Source: Eubacterium sp. TM05-53 (lineage in GTDB: Bacteria; Bacillota_I; Bacilli_A; Erysipelotrichales; Erysipelotrichaceae). From it: a DNA stretch of 26,877 bases. A program made the position numbers and the translations under genes. Shown in pieces: positions 6,849-14,700 of the stretch (the stretch's first letter is position 1; the number at the start of each line of letters is the position of its first letter). The stretch is from positions 1 to 26,877 of the forward strand of contig NZ_QSPK01000030.1 of the NCBI RefSeq assembly GCF_003436425.1, written 5' to 3'. The notes below the pieces were generated by a model. It was not told the origin of the DNA. It ran no database searches and saw nothing but the letters and a program-made list of their open reading frames with translations.

Positions 6849-7400
6849 ATGAATCAATACTTTGTAATGTTAAAAGAAAATGCACGCTTATTAAAAAACG
6901 TGCGTGTTATCGTAGGTGTGGCATTATTTTTTGCCCTAAATGTTATTCTTAACTTGTTTGGATCCATCCAAATCACAAACCAGTTAAAAATAGGCTTTGC
7001 TTCTATTGCAACGGCTGCTAGCTGCTTACTTTATGGACCTGTTCCAAACTTAGTGCTTGCACCACTTTTAGACTTAGTCAATTACATGGTCAAACCTGTA
7101 GGTGCGTATTATCCAATCTTTATGATTTCTACAATGGCTAGTGCATGTATTTTCTCAGCATACTTCTATAACTGTGAAAAAATCACTTGGATTCGCGTTA
7201 TCTTATGTCGTATTACATATGATGTCGTTGTTAGTTTGTTCTTAAACACACTATTTACATCTATGTTATGGGGAACTCCATTCTTAGTGATTGCAGGTCC
7301 GAAATTAATCAAAAACTTAATTTCATTGCCATTCCAAGTTGTTATTTTGTATTTAGTCATGAAAACATGTATTCAATTAAAACCAAAGGTGAACCGTTAA
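6849..7400 (+). CDS. folT: ECF transporter S component, probable folate (FolT-type)
   Basis: This is the substrate-binding membrane subunit of an energy-coupling factor transporter. The 183 residues form about six hydrophobic segments, beginning with a charged N terminus and VIVGVALFFALNVILNLFG, then QLKIGFASIATAASCLLYGP, the DLVNYMVKPVGAYYPIFM segment, and a C-terminal helix ending in basic residues. Length and pattern fit the S-component family; the folate assignment comes mainly from the THF riboswitch in its leader. AGGAGG (6832-6837) precedes the ATG by 11 bases. The shared EcfA/A'/T module is not in this window, as expected for group II ECF systems. The nearby folC traps imported folate as polyglutamates. 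Confidence 0.85.
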   Translation: MNQYFVMLKENARLLKNVRVIVGVALFFALNVILNLFGSIQITNQLKIGFASIATAASCLLYGPVPNLVLAPLLDLVNYMVKPVGAYYPIFMISTMASACIFSAYFYNCEKITWIRVILCRITYDVVVSLFLNTLFTSMLWGTPFLVIAGPKLIKNLISLPFQVVILYLVMKTCIQLKPKVNR

Positions 7401-7416
7401 TCGGTCCACCTTTTTT
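7388..7416 (+). terminator. folT terminator
   Basis: GGTGAACCG (7388-7396) pairs with CGGTCCACC (7402-7410), with one mismatch, around a loop that includes the folT stop codon, followed by six T. The last T bases also form part of the stop codon of the convergent flavoprotein gene, so the two genes meet inside the terminator. Confidence 0.85.
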
Positions 7417-8032
7417 ACTGTAATTTAAACATTTCTTTTTTAGCTCCACAAACCGGACATACATAATCATCTGGTTCACTTTCAAAATCATCCCCATCAT
7501 ATACATATCCACAAACGCTGCATACCCACTTTTCTTCTTTTCTGTATGTAGGTGCTTTCGAAGGAGCACTCTGTTTTAATACATTATGATAATACGCATA
7601 GGTCATTGGTTTACCAGAATCACCTTTCTTGGCATCAACAACTTTTGCCAAGAATACAAAGTGTGTTCCTGCATCCATCTGACTTTGTACTTCACACATC
7701 ATGTACCCTAATGCACCATCTACAACAGGCAATTCTGTAAATAAATGATGATTCAAATTTTTCCACTTATCTTTATCTTTTCCTGTCTGAAAGCCTAAGT
7801 CTGTAATGACTTGTGAATCTATTGTTTCAGGCAAGATTGATAAAGAAAAGCATCTACTTTTTTCAATTAATGAACAAGTATAATTATCTTTGTTCATACT
7901 CAAGGCAATTAGCGGTCCTATCGTGGAAACCTGAAATACAGTATTCACAATACATCCGCATTCGCGCATGCCATCTTTTACACCCACGGCATACATACCA
8001 TAAGAAAGATCATACAAAACTGTGTTGTCCAT
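7415..8032 (-). CDS. flavin reductase-like protein fused to rubredoxin
   Basis: A 205-residue electron-transfer protein. Residues about 1-150 are an FMN-binding split-barrel flavin reductase domain ([31 protein letters not shown]). The C-terminal 40 residues form a rubredoxin with all four iron ligands, in [11 protein letters not shown] (Cys171, Cys174) and CPVCGA (Cys192, Cys195). This arrangement is known as high-molecular-weight rubredoxin (Hrb), which in anaerobes passes electrons from NAD(P)H to flavodiiron proteins to remove O2 or NO. A GGGAGGTG ribosome site fixes the start at 8032. The gene lies 58 bases downstream of a MarR regulator in the same direction, so co-expression or local control is likely. 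No flavodiiron protein gene is in the window. Confidence 0.9.
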   Translation of the reverse strand: MDNTVLYDLSYGMYAVGVKDGMRECGCIVNTVFQVSTIGPLIALSMNKDNYTCSLIEKSRCFSLSILPETIDSQVITDLGFQTGKDKDKWKNLNHHLFTELPVVDGALGYMMCEVQSQMDAGTHFVFLAKVVDAKKGDSGKPMTYAYYHNVLKQSAPSKAPTYRKEEKWVCSVCGYVYDGDDFESEPDDYVCPVCGAKKEMFKLQ

Positions 8033-8074
8033 AAGAACACCTCCCTTGTTACTATTATTGTAGCAAGTTTAGTG

Positions 8075-8091
8075 GTTATATGCTATATAAC
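8075..8091. promoter_or_regulatory. 17-bp palindrome between marR and the flavoprotein gene
   Basis: GTTATAT (8075-8081) and ATATAAC (8085-8091) form a perfect inverted repeat with a three-base spacer. It overlaps the last base of the marR stop codon and lies about 45 bases upstream of the flavoprotein start. Size and AT content suit a MarR dimer operator. Confidence 0.4.
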
Positions 8092-8522
8092 TATTCTTCT
8101 TTTTCAACACACTTCTGTAATTTACTCATCGTCTGCTTCAAGCTTTTCATTTCTTCTACAGACACATCATTAAATAATGTTTTATTGATTTTACCAATCT
8201 CTTCATCAATAATCTTTAAAATAGGTTTACACTCGCCTGTGAGTTGTAAATGGTGTATTCGACTATCTTTTTCATCTATGCAAGTACAAATAAGTCCCTT
8301 TTTTTCCAACGAATCAACACTTCTAGAAATCAGAGTCTTTGAAACGCCTAACACCACTTTTAATTCCGTACTTGTTGTAATAGTTGAATTATTCTTTAAA
8401 ACAATCAAGATAGATATTTCATTTGGTGAAAAATTAAATTCTTGAAAACTATCTTTTATTTTTTTTGCATAATAATCCCTCATTTGATTCGATACACGCA
8501 AAAAATCCTCAATTGTAAACAT
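8091..8522 (-). CDS. MarR family transcriptional regulator
   Basis: A 143-residue winged-helix regulator of the MarR type, dimeric in solution in this family. The helix-turn-helix is visible at about 40-85 (TSTELKVVLGVSKTLISRSV followed by DSLEKKGLI), then the wing, with the conserved Asp-Ser-Arg (CIDEKDSRIHHLQLT), and C-terminal dimerisation helices. GGAG eight bases upstream of the ATG supports the start at 8522. It has its own promoter, whose -35 box is inside the folC terminator. The downstream flavin reductase-rubredoxin gene and the palindrome between them suggest that it regulates a redox or oxygen-protection gene. The ligand or oxidation signal is unknown. Confidence 0.9.
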   Translation of the reverse strand: MFTIEDFLRVSNQMRDYYAKKIKDSFQEFNFSPNEISILIVLKNNSTITTSTELKVVLGVSKTLISRSVDSLEKKGLICTCIDEKDSRIHHLQLTGECKPILKIIDEEIGKINKTLFNDVSVEEMKSLKQTMSKLQKCVEKEE

Positions 8523-8548
8523 ATTATCGCTCCAATCTCACCAGAACA

Positions 8549-8578
8549 ATTGTAAGCACTAAAATGGGGGCATGTCAA
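8549..8578 (-). promoter_or_regulatory. marR promoter inside the folC terminator
   Basis: On the minus strand TTGACA (8573-8578), an 18-base spacer and TACAAT (8549-8554). The -35 box overlaps the folC stop codon and sits in the loop of the folC terminator. Confidence 0.6.
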
Positions 8579-8595
8579 ACATTGCCCCATTTTTC
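8561..8595 (-). terminator. folC terminator
   Basis: On the minus strand AAAATGGGGCAATG pairs with CATGCCCCCATTTT around TTTGA, with one bulged base on each side. The arms are AT-rich outside and GC-rich inside, giving an A run before and a T run after. The folC stop codon is in the loop. Confidence 0.8.
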
Positions 8596-9735
8596 TAATA
8601 CTTCTCCAACATAATATAAAGAACCACATAATAAACTGTCTTCTTTTGTATCTTTAAGCCTTGAAATTAATTCATCCACTGTAATGATTGGATACCCTAA
8701 TTTTTCTAATGGATATAAACGAGCACTTGAAATTTCTACCAATGTAATATCTTTACTAATGGTTTGTAGAAGTTTTATCATGTGTGGTGCATCCTTCTCT
8801 TTTAATACTGAAAAATAAATTTTTCCTTTAAAATCCTTCAAAGAATGTATCAACGCTGTTATTCCATGTACGTTATGTGCTCCATCTAATAAAACCAATG
8901 GTTTTTTTCTAAGAACCATATATCGGCCTGCCCAATGAAAATGATCGATTACTTGTTGAATTTCATTTTCTTCTAGCCAAATTCCCAGTACATTCAACGT
9001 TTCTAATGCAAGTGAAAGATTTTTAGCCTGATATAATGGTGGATTTAGATGAAAGGTCATTCCATTCCATCTCAATACATCTGTTTCTTGACAATCAATA
9101 AAACATAGTGGCGTTTTCATATAATCTGCAACAAGCTCCATTACTTTTTGGCATTCCGGTTTATCTTCGGTTGTCAAAGCCGGTACATTGGGTTTAAATA
9201 TACCTGATTTCTCATATGCAACCTGTTCAAAAGTATCCCCTAAGTATTCTGTATGATCGAGTCCAACATTTGTAATTAAGCAGGCTTTATAATCCAAAGC
9301 TGTTGTTGCATCTAAACGACCACCCATTCCTGCTTCAATAATGCAATAATCAACTTGTTGTTCAATAAAATACGCCAGTGACATCCATAGATCCATTTCA
9401 AACATTGTCATCTTGTGTAATGAGAATAATTCTTCATATTGATCGTAGATTCTTTCCCAATCAGCTAGTGAAATACATGAATCATTCACACGTATTCTTT
9501 CTGTATGATGAATCAAATGTGGAGATGTAAAAACACCTACTCTATATCCTTTTTTCATCAACAAGTCTCTTAACCAAATTGAAGTACTTCCCTTTCCATT
9601 TGTTCCTGCAACCTGAATCTTTTTTAAAGCTATATGACTTGGTAATGCATCTGTTAACCATTGTCTAAATTCTAATAGATCGTGATTTTTTCCACGACAA
9701 TTTTCCATTTTATTTATTTTATCTTGTACATTCAT
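8575..9735 (-). CDS. folC: folylpolyglutamate synthase / dihydrofolate synthase
   Basis: FolC adds glutamate residues to folates using ATP, retaining them in the cytoplasm; bacterial forms often also make dihydrofolate from dihydropteroate. The P-loop VAGTNGKGST is at about 42-51, followed by FTSPHLIHHTERIRV, the Mur-ligase-type EAGMGGRLDATTA, TNVGLDHTEYLG, FKPNVPAL and the C-terminal LLDGAHNVHG. At 386 residues it is shorter than the usual 420-430, mainly from a brief N terminus and a compact C domain, with no key motif missing. The ATG at 9735 has no ribosome site. A TGATATAAT box ends six bases before it, so the mRNA is probably leaderless. It works with the FolT-type importer 1.2 kb away. 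Confidence 0.93.
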   Translation of the reverse strand: MNVQDKINKMENCRGKNHDLLEFRQWLTDALPSHIALKKIQVAGTNGKGSTSIWLRDLLMKKGYRVGVFTSPHLIHHTERIRVNDSCISLADWERIYDQYEELFSLHKMTMFEMDLWMSLAYFIEQQVDYCIIEAGMGGRLDATTALDYKACLITNVGLDHTEYLGDTFEQVAYEKSGIFKPNVPALTTEDKPECQKVMELVADYMKTPLCFIDCQETDVLRWNGMTFHLNPPLYQAKNLSLALETLNVLGIWLEENEIQQVIDHFHWAGRYMVLRKKPLVLLDGAHNVHGITALIHSLKDFKGKIYFSVLKEKDAPHMIKLLQTISKDITLVEISSARLYPLEKLGYPIITVDELISRLKDTKEDSLLCGSLYYVGEVLEKWGNV

Positions 9736-9741
9736 GGTATT

Positions 9742-9750
9742 ATTATATCA
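9742..9750 (-). promoter_or_regulatory. extended -10 promoter of folC
   Basis: The minus strand reads TGATATAAT over 9750-9742, a full extended -10 element. The six bases AATACC separate it from the ATG, so the expected start point coincides with the A of the start codon. No good -35 is seen, as is allowed for extended -10 promoters. Confidence 0.55.
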
Positions 9751-9771
9751 CTAAAGAAAGAAGTGAATCAC

Positions 9772-10431
9772 ATGATAATGAATAATGATTGGGATCCATT
9801 GTTTGATCAAGAAATACAAAAAGATTATTTACAAAATTTACGTTACTTTTTAGCCAAGGAATATAAAACAAAAAATATCTATCCTGCAAAAGAAAATATT
9901 TTTGCAGCCTTTAAAACAACTTCTTTAAAAGATACAAAAGTTGTTATTTTAGGACAAGATCCATATCATGGTCCAGGACAAGCTCAAGGTTATTCTTTTA
10001 GTGTACCAAGTAACTTTCCTTTACCTCCATCTTTACAAAACATGTATAAGGAACTGGAAAATGAATATGGAATACCTGTTCATCGCACTGGCGATTTAAC
10101 GGATTGGGCTAAACAAGGAGTACTATTAATGAATACGATTCTTACAGTTGAAGAGCATAAGCCTTTATCACATCAAGATATGGGTTGGCAAAATTTCACG
10201 AATGAAGCTTTAAGATGGATTAATGATAAAGATGGTCCTGTTGTCTTCTTATTGTGGGGTGCTAAAGCGATTCAATCTAAAAAATTACTGACAAACCCAA
10301 AACATTTAATTCTCACAAGTCCGCATCCTAGTCCTTTAAGTGCTTATCGAGGGTTCTTTGGAAACAATCATTTTAAGCTTGCGAATGAATATCTAGTTAA
10401 AAACAATGAAACGCCTATCCAATGGATATAG
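9772..10431 (+). CDS. ung: uracil-DNA glycosylase (family 1)
   Basis: Ung removes uracil from DNA, starting base-excision repair. The 219-residue product has the water-activating loop GQDPYHGPGQA at 61-71 with catalytic Asp63, the LPPSLQNMYKELE segment, GVLLMNTILTVEEHKPLSH, the VVFLLWGAKA strand, and the minor-groove loop HPSPLSAYRGFFG with His185. The frame is open upstream to 9682, but that part would lie in folC and is not family-like. The ATG at 9772, or the in-frame ATG at 9778, fits the usual N terminus (NNDWDPLFDQE). The ribosome site is modest (AGAAGTG). It is divergent from folC and convergent with jetD, overlapping the jetD 3' end by 17 bases. Confidence 0.95.
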   Translation: MIMNNDWDPLFDQEIQKDYLQNLRYFLAKEYKTKNIYPAKENIFAAFKTTSLKDTKVVILGQDPYHGPGQAQGYSFSVPSNFPLPPSLQNMYKELENEYGIPVHRTGDLTDWAKQGVLLMNTILTVEEHKPLSHQDMGWQNFTNEALRWINDKDGPVVFLLWGAKAIQSKKLLTNPKHLILTSPHPSPLSAYRGFFGNNHFKLANEYLVKNNETPIQWI

Positions 10432-10442
10432 GCGTTTTTTTT
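10411..10442 (+). terminator. ung terminator embedded in the jetD 3' end
   Basis: ACGCCTATCC (10411-10420) pairs with GGATATAGGCGT (10424-10435) with a two-base bulge and a short AAT loop, followed by eight T. The hairpin contains the ung stop codon on one strand and the jetD stop codon on the other. Confidence 0.8.
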
Positions 10443-11719
10443 ACATCGAATCTAAAGCTATTGTAATATTCCTTAATCATATTTTCTTGATATCCAACTC
10501 TGTTTTGGTTTTCTTGAATACACTTTCCAATTCGAATCAATGTTTCATCTTTTAAAGCATCTAACATATGCATTCTTTGATCTGTTGCCTGCTCTTTTGA
10601 TTTAGAAATATCATAATATTTTTCATCGTAACACCAGAGTCTAATATTGGGATATCTTTGTTTAATTTTATCAGCTATCAATAGTCCTTCTGGATCCATA
10701 TCTCCACTATAATAAGTCTCAATATTCGAACTCACCATTATATCTAAAAGAAGATAGGCTGAATAATTCAATTGTCCATTCGTACATACTAAACCAATCT
10801 TATCGATTTTTTCTTTCTTTATCATTTTCAGCAAAGCTTGAAATACAGCTGGATTTTCTACAACATAAACTCTATCACAATATACAATAGAGCGAATATG
10901 TAATAAATTATCCATATTCACATTTAAAGCTTCGTACGAATCATAAAATCCTGTCCAACCTAAATGTGGTTGATAGTTTTCATTCAACGCTTGAAGTCTT
11001 GCGATACTACAATAATTGCTAATGCCATCTTGGTAGAGTCCTGCACGATATAGAATTTCATTTTGTTCCAAATTTGTTTTAGGAAAATCTACTTTTAGAA
11101 AATAAACAATTCCATGCATCAATAAATAATAGGGAAAAGTATTCTTATCAAAAGCATGTGGATTTTTTGTATGTAAGCTAGCAAAAATAGATATATTTTC
11201 TTTCTTATCTTGCCACATTGGCAATTGGTTTAAAGCCTTCATCACTACGTCTACCGTATTTATACATTTTTGTTCATTTTCTTTTGAAGCTTGCACAATA
11301 CGAACATAGACAGAATCATGGTCGGTATATATATGATGAATCCACTGTTGGCTTTTTCCTTCTTGTTCTAAAAGATGTTTAAATATATTTTGAATTCGCG
11401 TCTGTTCTTGTTCTTGTCGATTTTTATTTGTCAAAATATCATGATTAAAGTACATTTTTAACACTTCGTTAAAATCACAATTCTCATATTTGGTATTTGA
11501 TATTGCCTTTTGAAGTTGTTGAAAAGTAATATGTGCACAATCAACACCATAATAATCTTTTCCCATTAAGCCACTCATACATTCACGATTTGAGTCATTT
11601 AATATTAGATCAATACTTCCTTTGCAAGTGCCATATTTTTCATATTGCTTTTTCCACAGTTGCATAAATTCAGAAAATTCATTGTCATATAAATATTGGC
11701 AAAATTCTTCATTCATCAT
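10415..11719 (-). CDS. jetD: Wadjet JetD, TOPRIM nuclease subunit (DUF2399-type)
   Basis: JetD is the topoisomerase-VI-A-like nuclease of Wadjet, cutting circular plasmid DNA once the JetABC complex has extruded it. The N-terminal half (434 residues in all) is helical and weakly conserved. The C-terminal half is the TOPRIM-like domain: RVYVVENPAVFQALL with Glu288, GLVCTNGQLNYSAYLLLD, then YYSGDMDPEGLLIADKI with Asp340 and Asp342, the metal-binding acidic residues. The C terminus has YQENMIKEYY. The VVENPAVF/VCTNGQ/GDMDPEG pattern is that of DUF2399, typical of type II Wadjet. The start codon overlaps the jetC stop by four bases. Its last codons are the reverse complement of the ung terminator, so the final residues KKTPISIG may reflect the junction rather than family conservation. 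Confidence 0.9.
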   Translation of the reverse strand: MMNEEFCQYLYDNEFSEFMQLWKKQYEKYGTCKGSIDLILNDSNRECMSGLMGKDYYGVDCAHITFQQLQKAISNTKYENCDFNEVLKMYFNHDILTNKNRQEQEQTRIQNIFKHLLEQEGKSQQWIHHIYTDHDSVYVRIVQASKENEQKCINTVDVVMKALNQLPMWQDKKENISIFASLHTKNPHAFDKNTFPYYLLMHGIVYFLKVDFPKTNLEQNEILYRAGLYQDGISNYCSIARLQALNENYQPHLGWTGFYDSYEALNVNMDNLLHIRSIVYCDRVYVVENPAVFQALLKMIKKEKIDKIGLVCTNGQLNYSAYLLLDIMVSSNIETYYSGDMDPEGLLIADKIKQRYPNIRLWCYDEKYYDISKSKEQATDQRMHMLDALKDETLIRIGKCIQENQNRVGYQENMIKEYYNSFRFDVKKTPISIG

Positions 11720-14700
11720 GCATCAACCAACCTTTTAACATGGCCATCCCATTCATAACGTATTGTAGTTACATATTTAGCATCATTTTGCCGATATAAT
11801 TCATAGATTGCTAGGGCATCTACATTTGGATAATCTCCCCATAACACTTGGGAATTCATAATATAATCAAAGCCAAATTTTTTAATCAATCCAAACATGG
11901 AATCAATGTTTTTAGAATCCACTCCTGCAAATGCTTCATCCAAAGCAATAATCAAAGGTGCATCATCACTGGCATAGGCAAATTTTGCGGCTACTGCCGA
12001 GAACAAAGGAACATACATAGCCATGGCCTTTTCACCACCGCTAAATACATAAAAGCGATTGTTCGTCAGCTCTTTGCGTTTTTCATTTCCAATTTCATAC
12101 ATGATTGTAAAATCAAACCATGAACGATAATCTAATAAGTCTTTCATTGCTTGATGAAAACTCAAATTTGAATTCGGGTCTTCTGCATTTCTTCTGGCAC
12201 ATTTAATTTTAGAACGGAAATGATTGGATAATGCTTGAAAATCTGATTCTTTTAACAACTGTAAATCTTTTTCTAATAAGCGGACTAAAGATTCTGAATT
12301 TAGTTCATCTTCATTTTCTGCTTTTTTTGATTTCCATTGCAATCCAAGTTTTAAAGTACTACTTGTATTCATTTCTTTCATATACTTATTCATAGTTTCA
12401 ATCCATCGTTTACTACTTCGAATATGAACACGTATTTTACTTGAAATCGTATTCACTAATACATCTTCAATTAAATGTCGGTCTTGGCTACTTACCAATT
12501 CAGATTGTTTTTCAATGTCGATCTCAAGCTGTTTTAATAACATCGTGAAATCAATTTGTTTTCCTTTATATCGAGCTTTAATATCTAAACGTGTCATTGT
12601 ATCTTCTTGGTCATCAAACAATGTAATAAAATGAAGGTTATAATCTTGCAAGAAACCTCGGTTCATAAAAAATACAGTTTGAAGATCATTTCCCAAAGTA
12701 TCTTTATTTTTTAAATTTGGATATAAATTTACAATATGTTTATGAATGGACACAGGATTCTTTTCTTCAATGGAAACATATCCTAAATCTAATTCAGATT
12801 CATAATACTTTTTATAACTTTCTGCTTTTGTACTTTGCGTTTCTATTGAAGAAGTGTTTTCTAAAATATCCTTTTCACATTGTTCTTTAATATTTTGCCA
12901 TCTTCCATCTTCTTGATATAGATTTGAAACAACTTTTGGAATTTCATCCAAACGATTCATAATCTTTGACATTCGTTCCTTAATTTTTTCATATCCCATC
13001 TCATTCAATTGTACTTCTTTTACTGAAATCAATTGTTGTAGTTTTTGAAGTTGGATTTCCAATTGTTTCTTCTCATATCGAATAGAGTCTAAATCTATTC
13101 TCAAATCTTCCAATTGTGATTCTAGAGATATAAATAAATCTATATTCACAATATACTTTTCATGTATAGATTCCATTTGAACAAGTTCATCTTTATATTC
13201 AATAAATAAATCTTTTCTTAATCTAAAGACATCTTCTGTGTTCGAGATTCCTAATTTCTCAGAAATATTTGTTATTTCTTTATTTAAATTTTGAATACAT
13301 ATTTGATATTGATTTCTTTGTTCAATATATTTTTTAATTTGTTCTATGGAATGTTCTTGCTTTAAAAGCATTCGATTTACATCGAATAAACTTGAATCTA
13401 AATCTGCTTTTTTAGGATAACTAGCATATTCTTTTTCTAAAACTTTTACTTTATCTTGTGCAATTTTCAAATTGCTTTCTAATTCTTGAATACTTTCTTT
13501 TTTTATATTTATATCTTCTTGTAGCTTATCCAATTGACTTTTTCGATAAGCCTCTCTAGAAGCTTTTCCAATAAAAATTGATTTTCTTGTTTGACTAATT
13601 ACACTACAGATATTTCCTATTTCAAAACCATTGTCAAAGAATTTCACAGAACCTTCATGCAATCCAAAAGTATCGCATAAAGAAATATAATCAATTTTAG
13701 AATGTAGAATACAAATTTCTAGTTCTTCTATTTTATTATGTGTAAATAAGAAGGATTCTTTCATACCTTTTGGTAGATTTAAAATTTCTTCTTGATACAT
13801 ATCAGGAATAATCAAAGCTGTCATTAAACCACTGCTTAACAATTGCTCTTCTATCGTATTTTTTTCATCTTGATTTAAAGAATCATCAAAATCCAATAAA
13901 GTATACATAGGGATGAATGGAATTTTCTTTTCCTCTAAGTATTGTCTTGCCTTTTCTTGTTCTTTGACAATATCTGGTTGAGGATCTTTTAAACAATTCC
14001 AATATTCATATTGTTCTTGAATCTGTTGCAGTTCCTTCGTTAATTGTTTAATTTCAATAGATAATTTTGAAATCGTCTCCGTTTGATTTTTTAAATACCA
14101 AACATAACGATTGTGAATATCTTGATCAATTTCATAATATCTTTCTGTATTTCCATAATCCGATATAATTTCAAAAAACTTTTTCATTGTCGATGCATCC
14201 ATTTTTAAAATTTGATTGGATTCATTCCAAGCTAAAAATTTTTCGTGATATTCTTCTTTCAACAATCGAAATTGTTCTTGATATGCTCTTAATTCAGTTT
14301 CAATTTGTTCTAAAAGACTTTGTTCTTTTTCATAATCATCTTGTACATGATTTAATAATACTTTTTGATTATTGATTTTTTGAAACAACTCCAACCCTTG
14401 ATTTAATACACTCAATTCTTTATCAATTTTTGATTTTGTGTAATTAAAATCATAAGTATGATTTAGATTCATTAAAAAATCTTGTTTTAAAGCTATATGC
14501 TCATCAAACTGCATATTTTCATTCAATTGGTCTAATTGTTTGAAGTTTTTATGAATCTCATATTCTAAAGAATCATTATAATCTTTTTGCTTATCATACT
14601 TTAATTTACATGAAACATATGCATTATCTTTATTTGATTCTTGTTGCGCCTTGTTCTTTAGAGCTTTTTCTTGTTGTGTCAAATCCTCTTTATATCGTTG

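Noticed and set aside
6728..6952. 74-codon plus-strand ORF overlapping the THF riboswitch and the folT start
   Set aside because: It runs through the aptamer in a different frame from folT, its upstream sequence is the aptamer GGGGAG block rather than a genuine ribosome site, and it has no family-like pattern.
7357..7569. 70-codon minus-strand ORF across the folT and flavoprotein 3' ends
   Set aside because: It is in an alternate frame of the rubredoxin domain and the folT terminator; the rubredoxin cysteine motifs fix the true frame.
9682..9771. N-terminal extension of ung to 9682
   Set aside because: The extra 30 residues lie antisense to the folC start, have no family similarity, and the internal ATG at 9772 matches the normal Ung N terminus.
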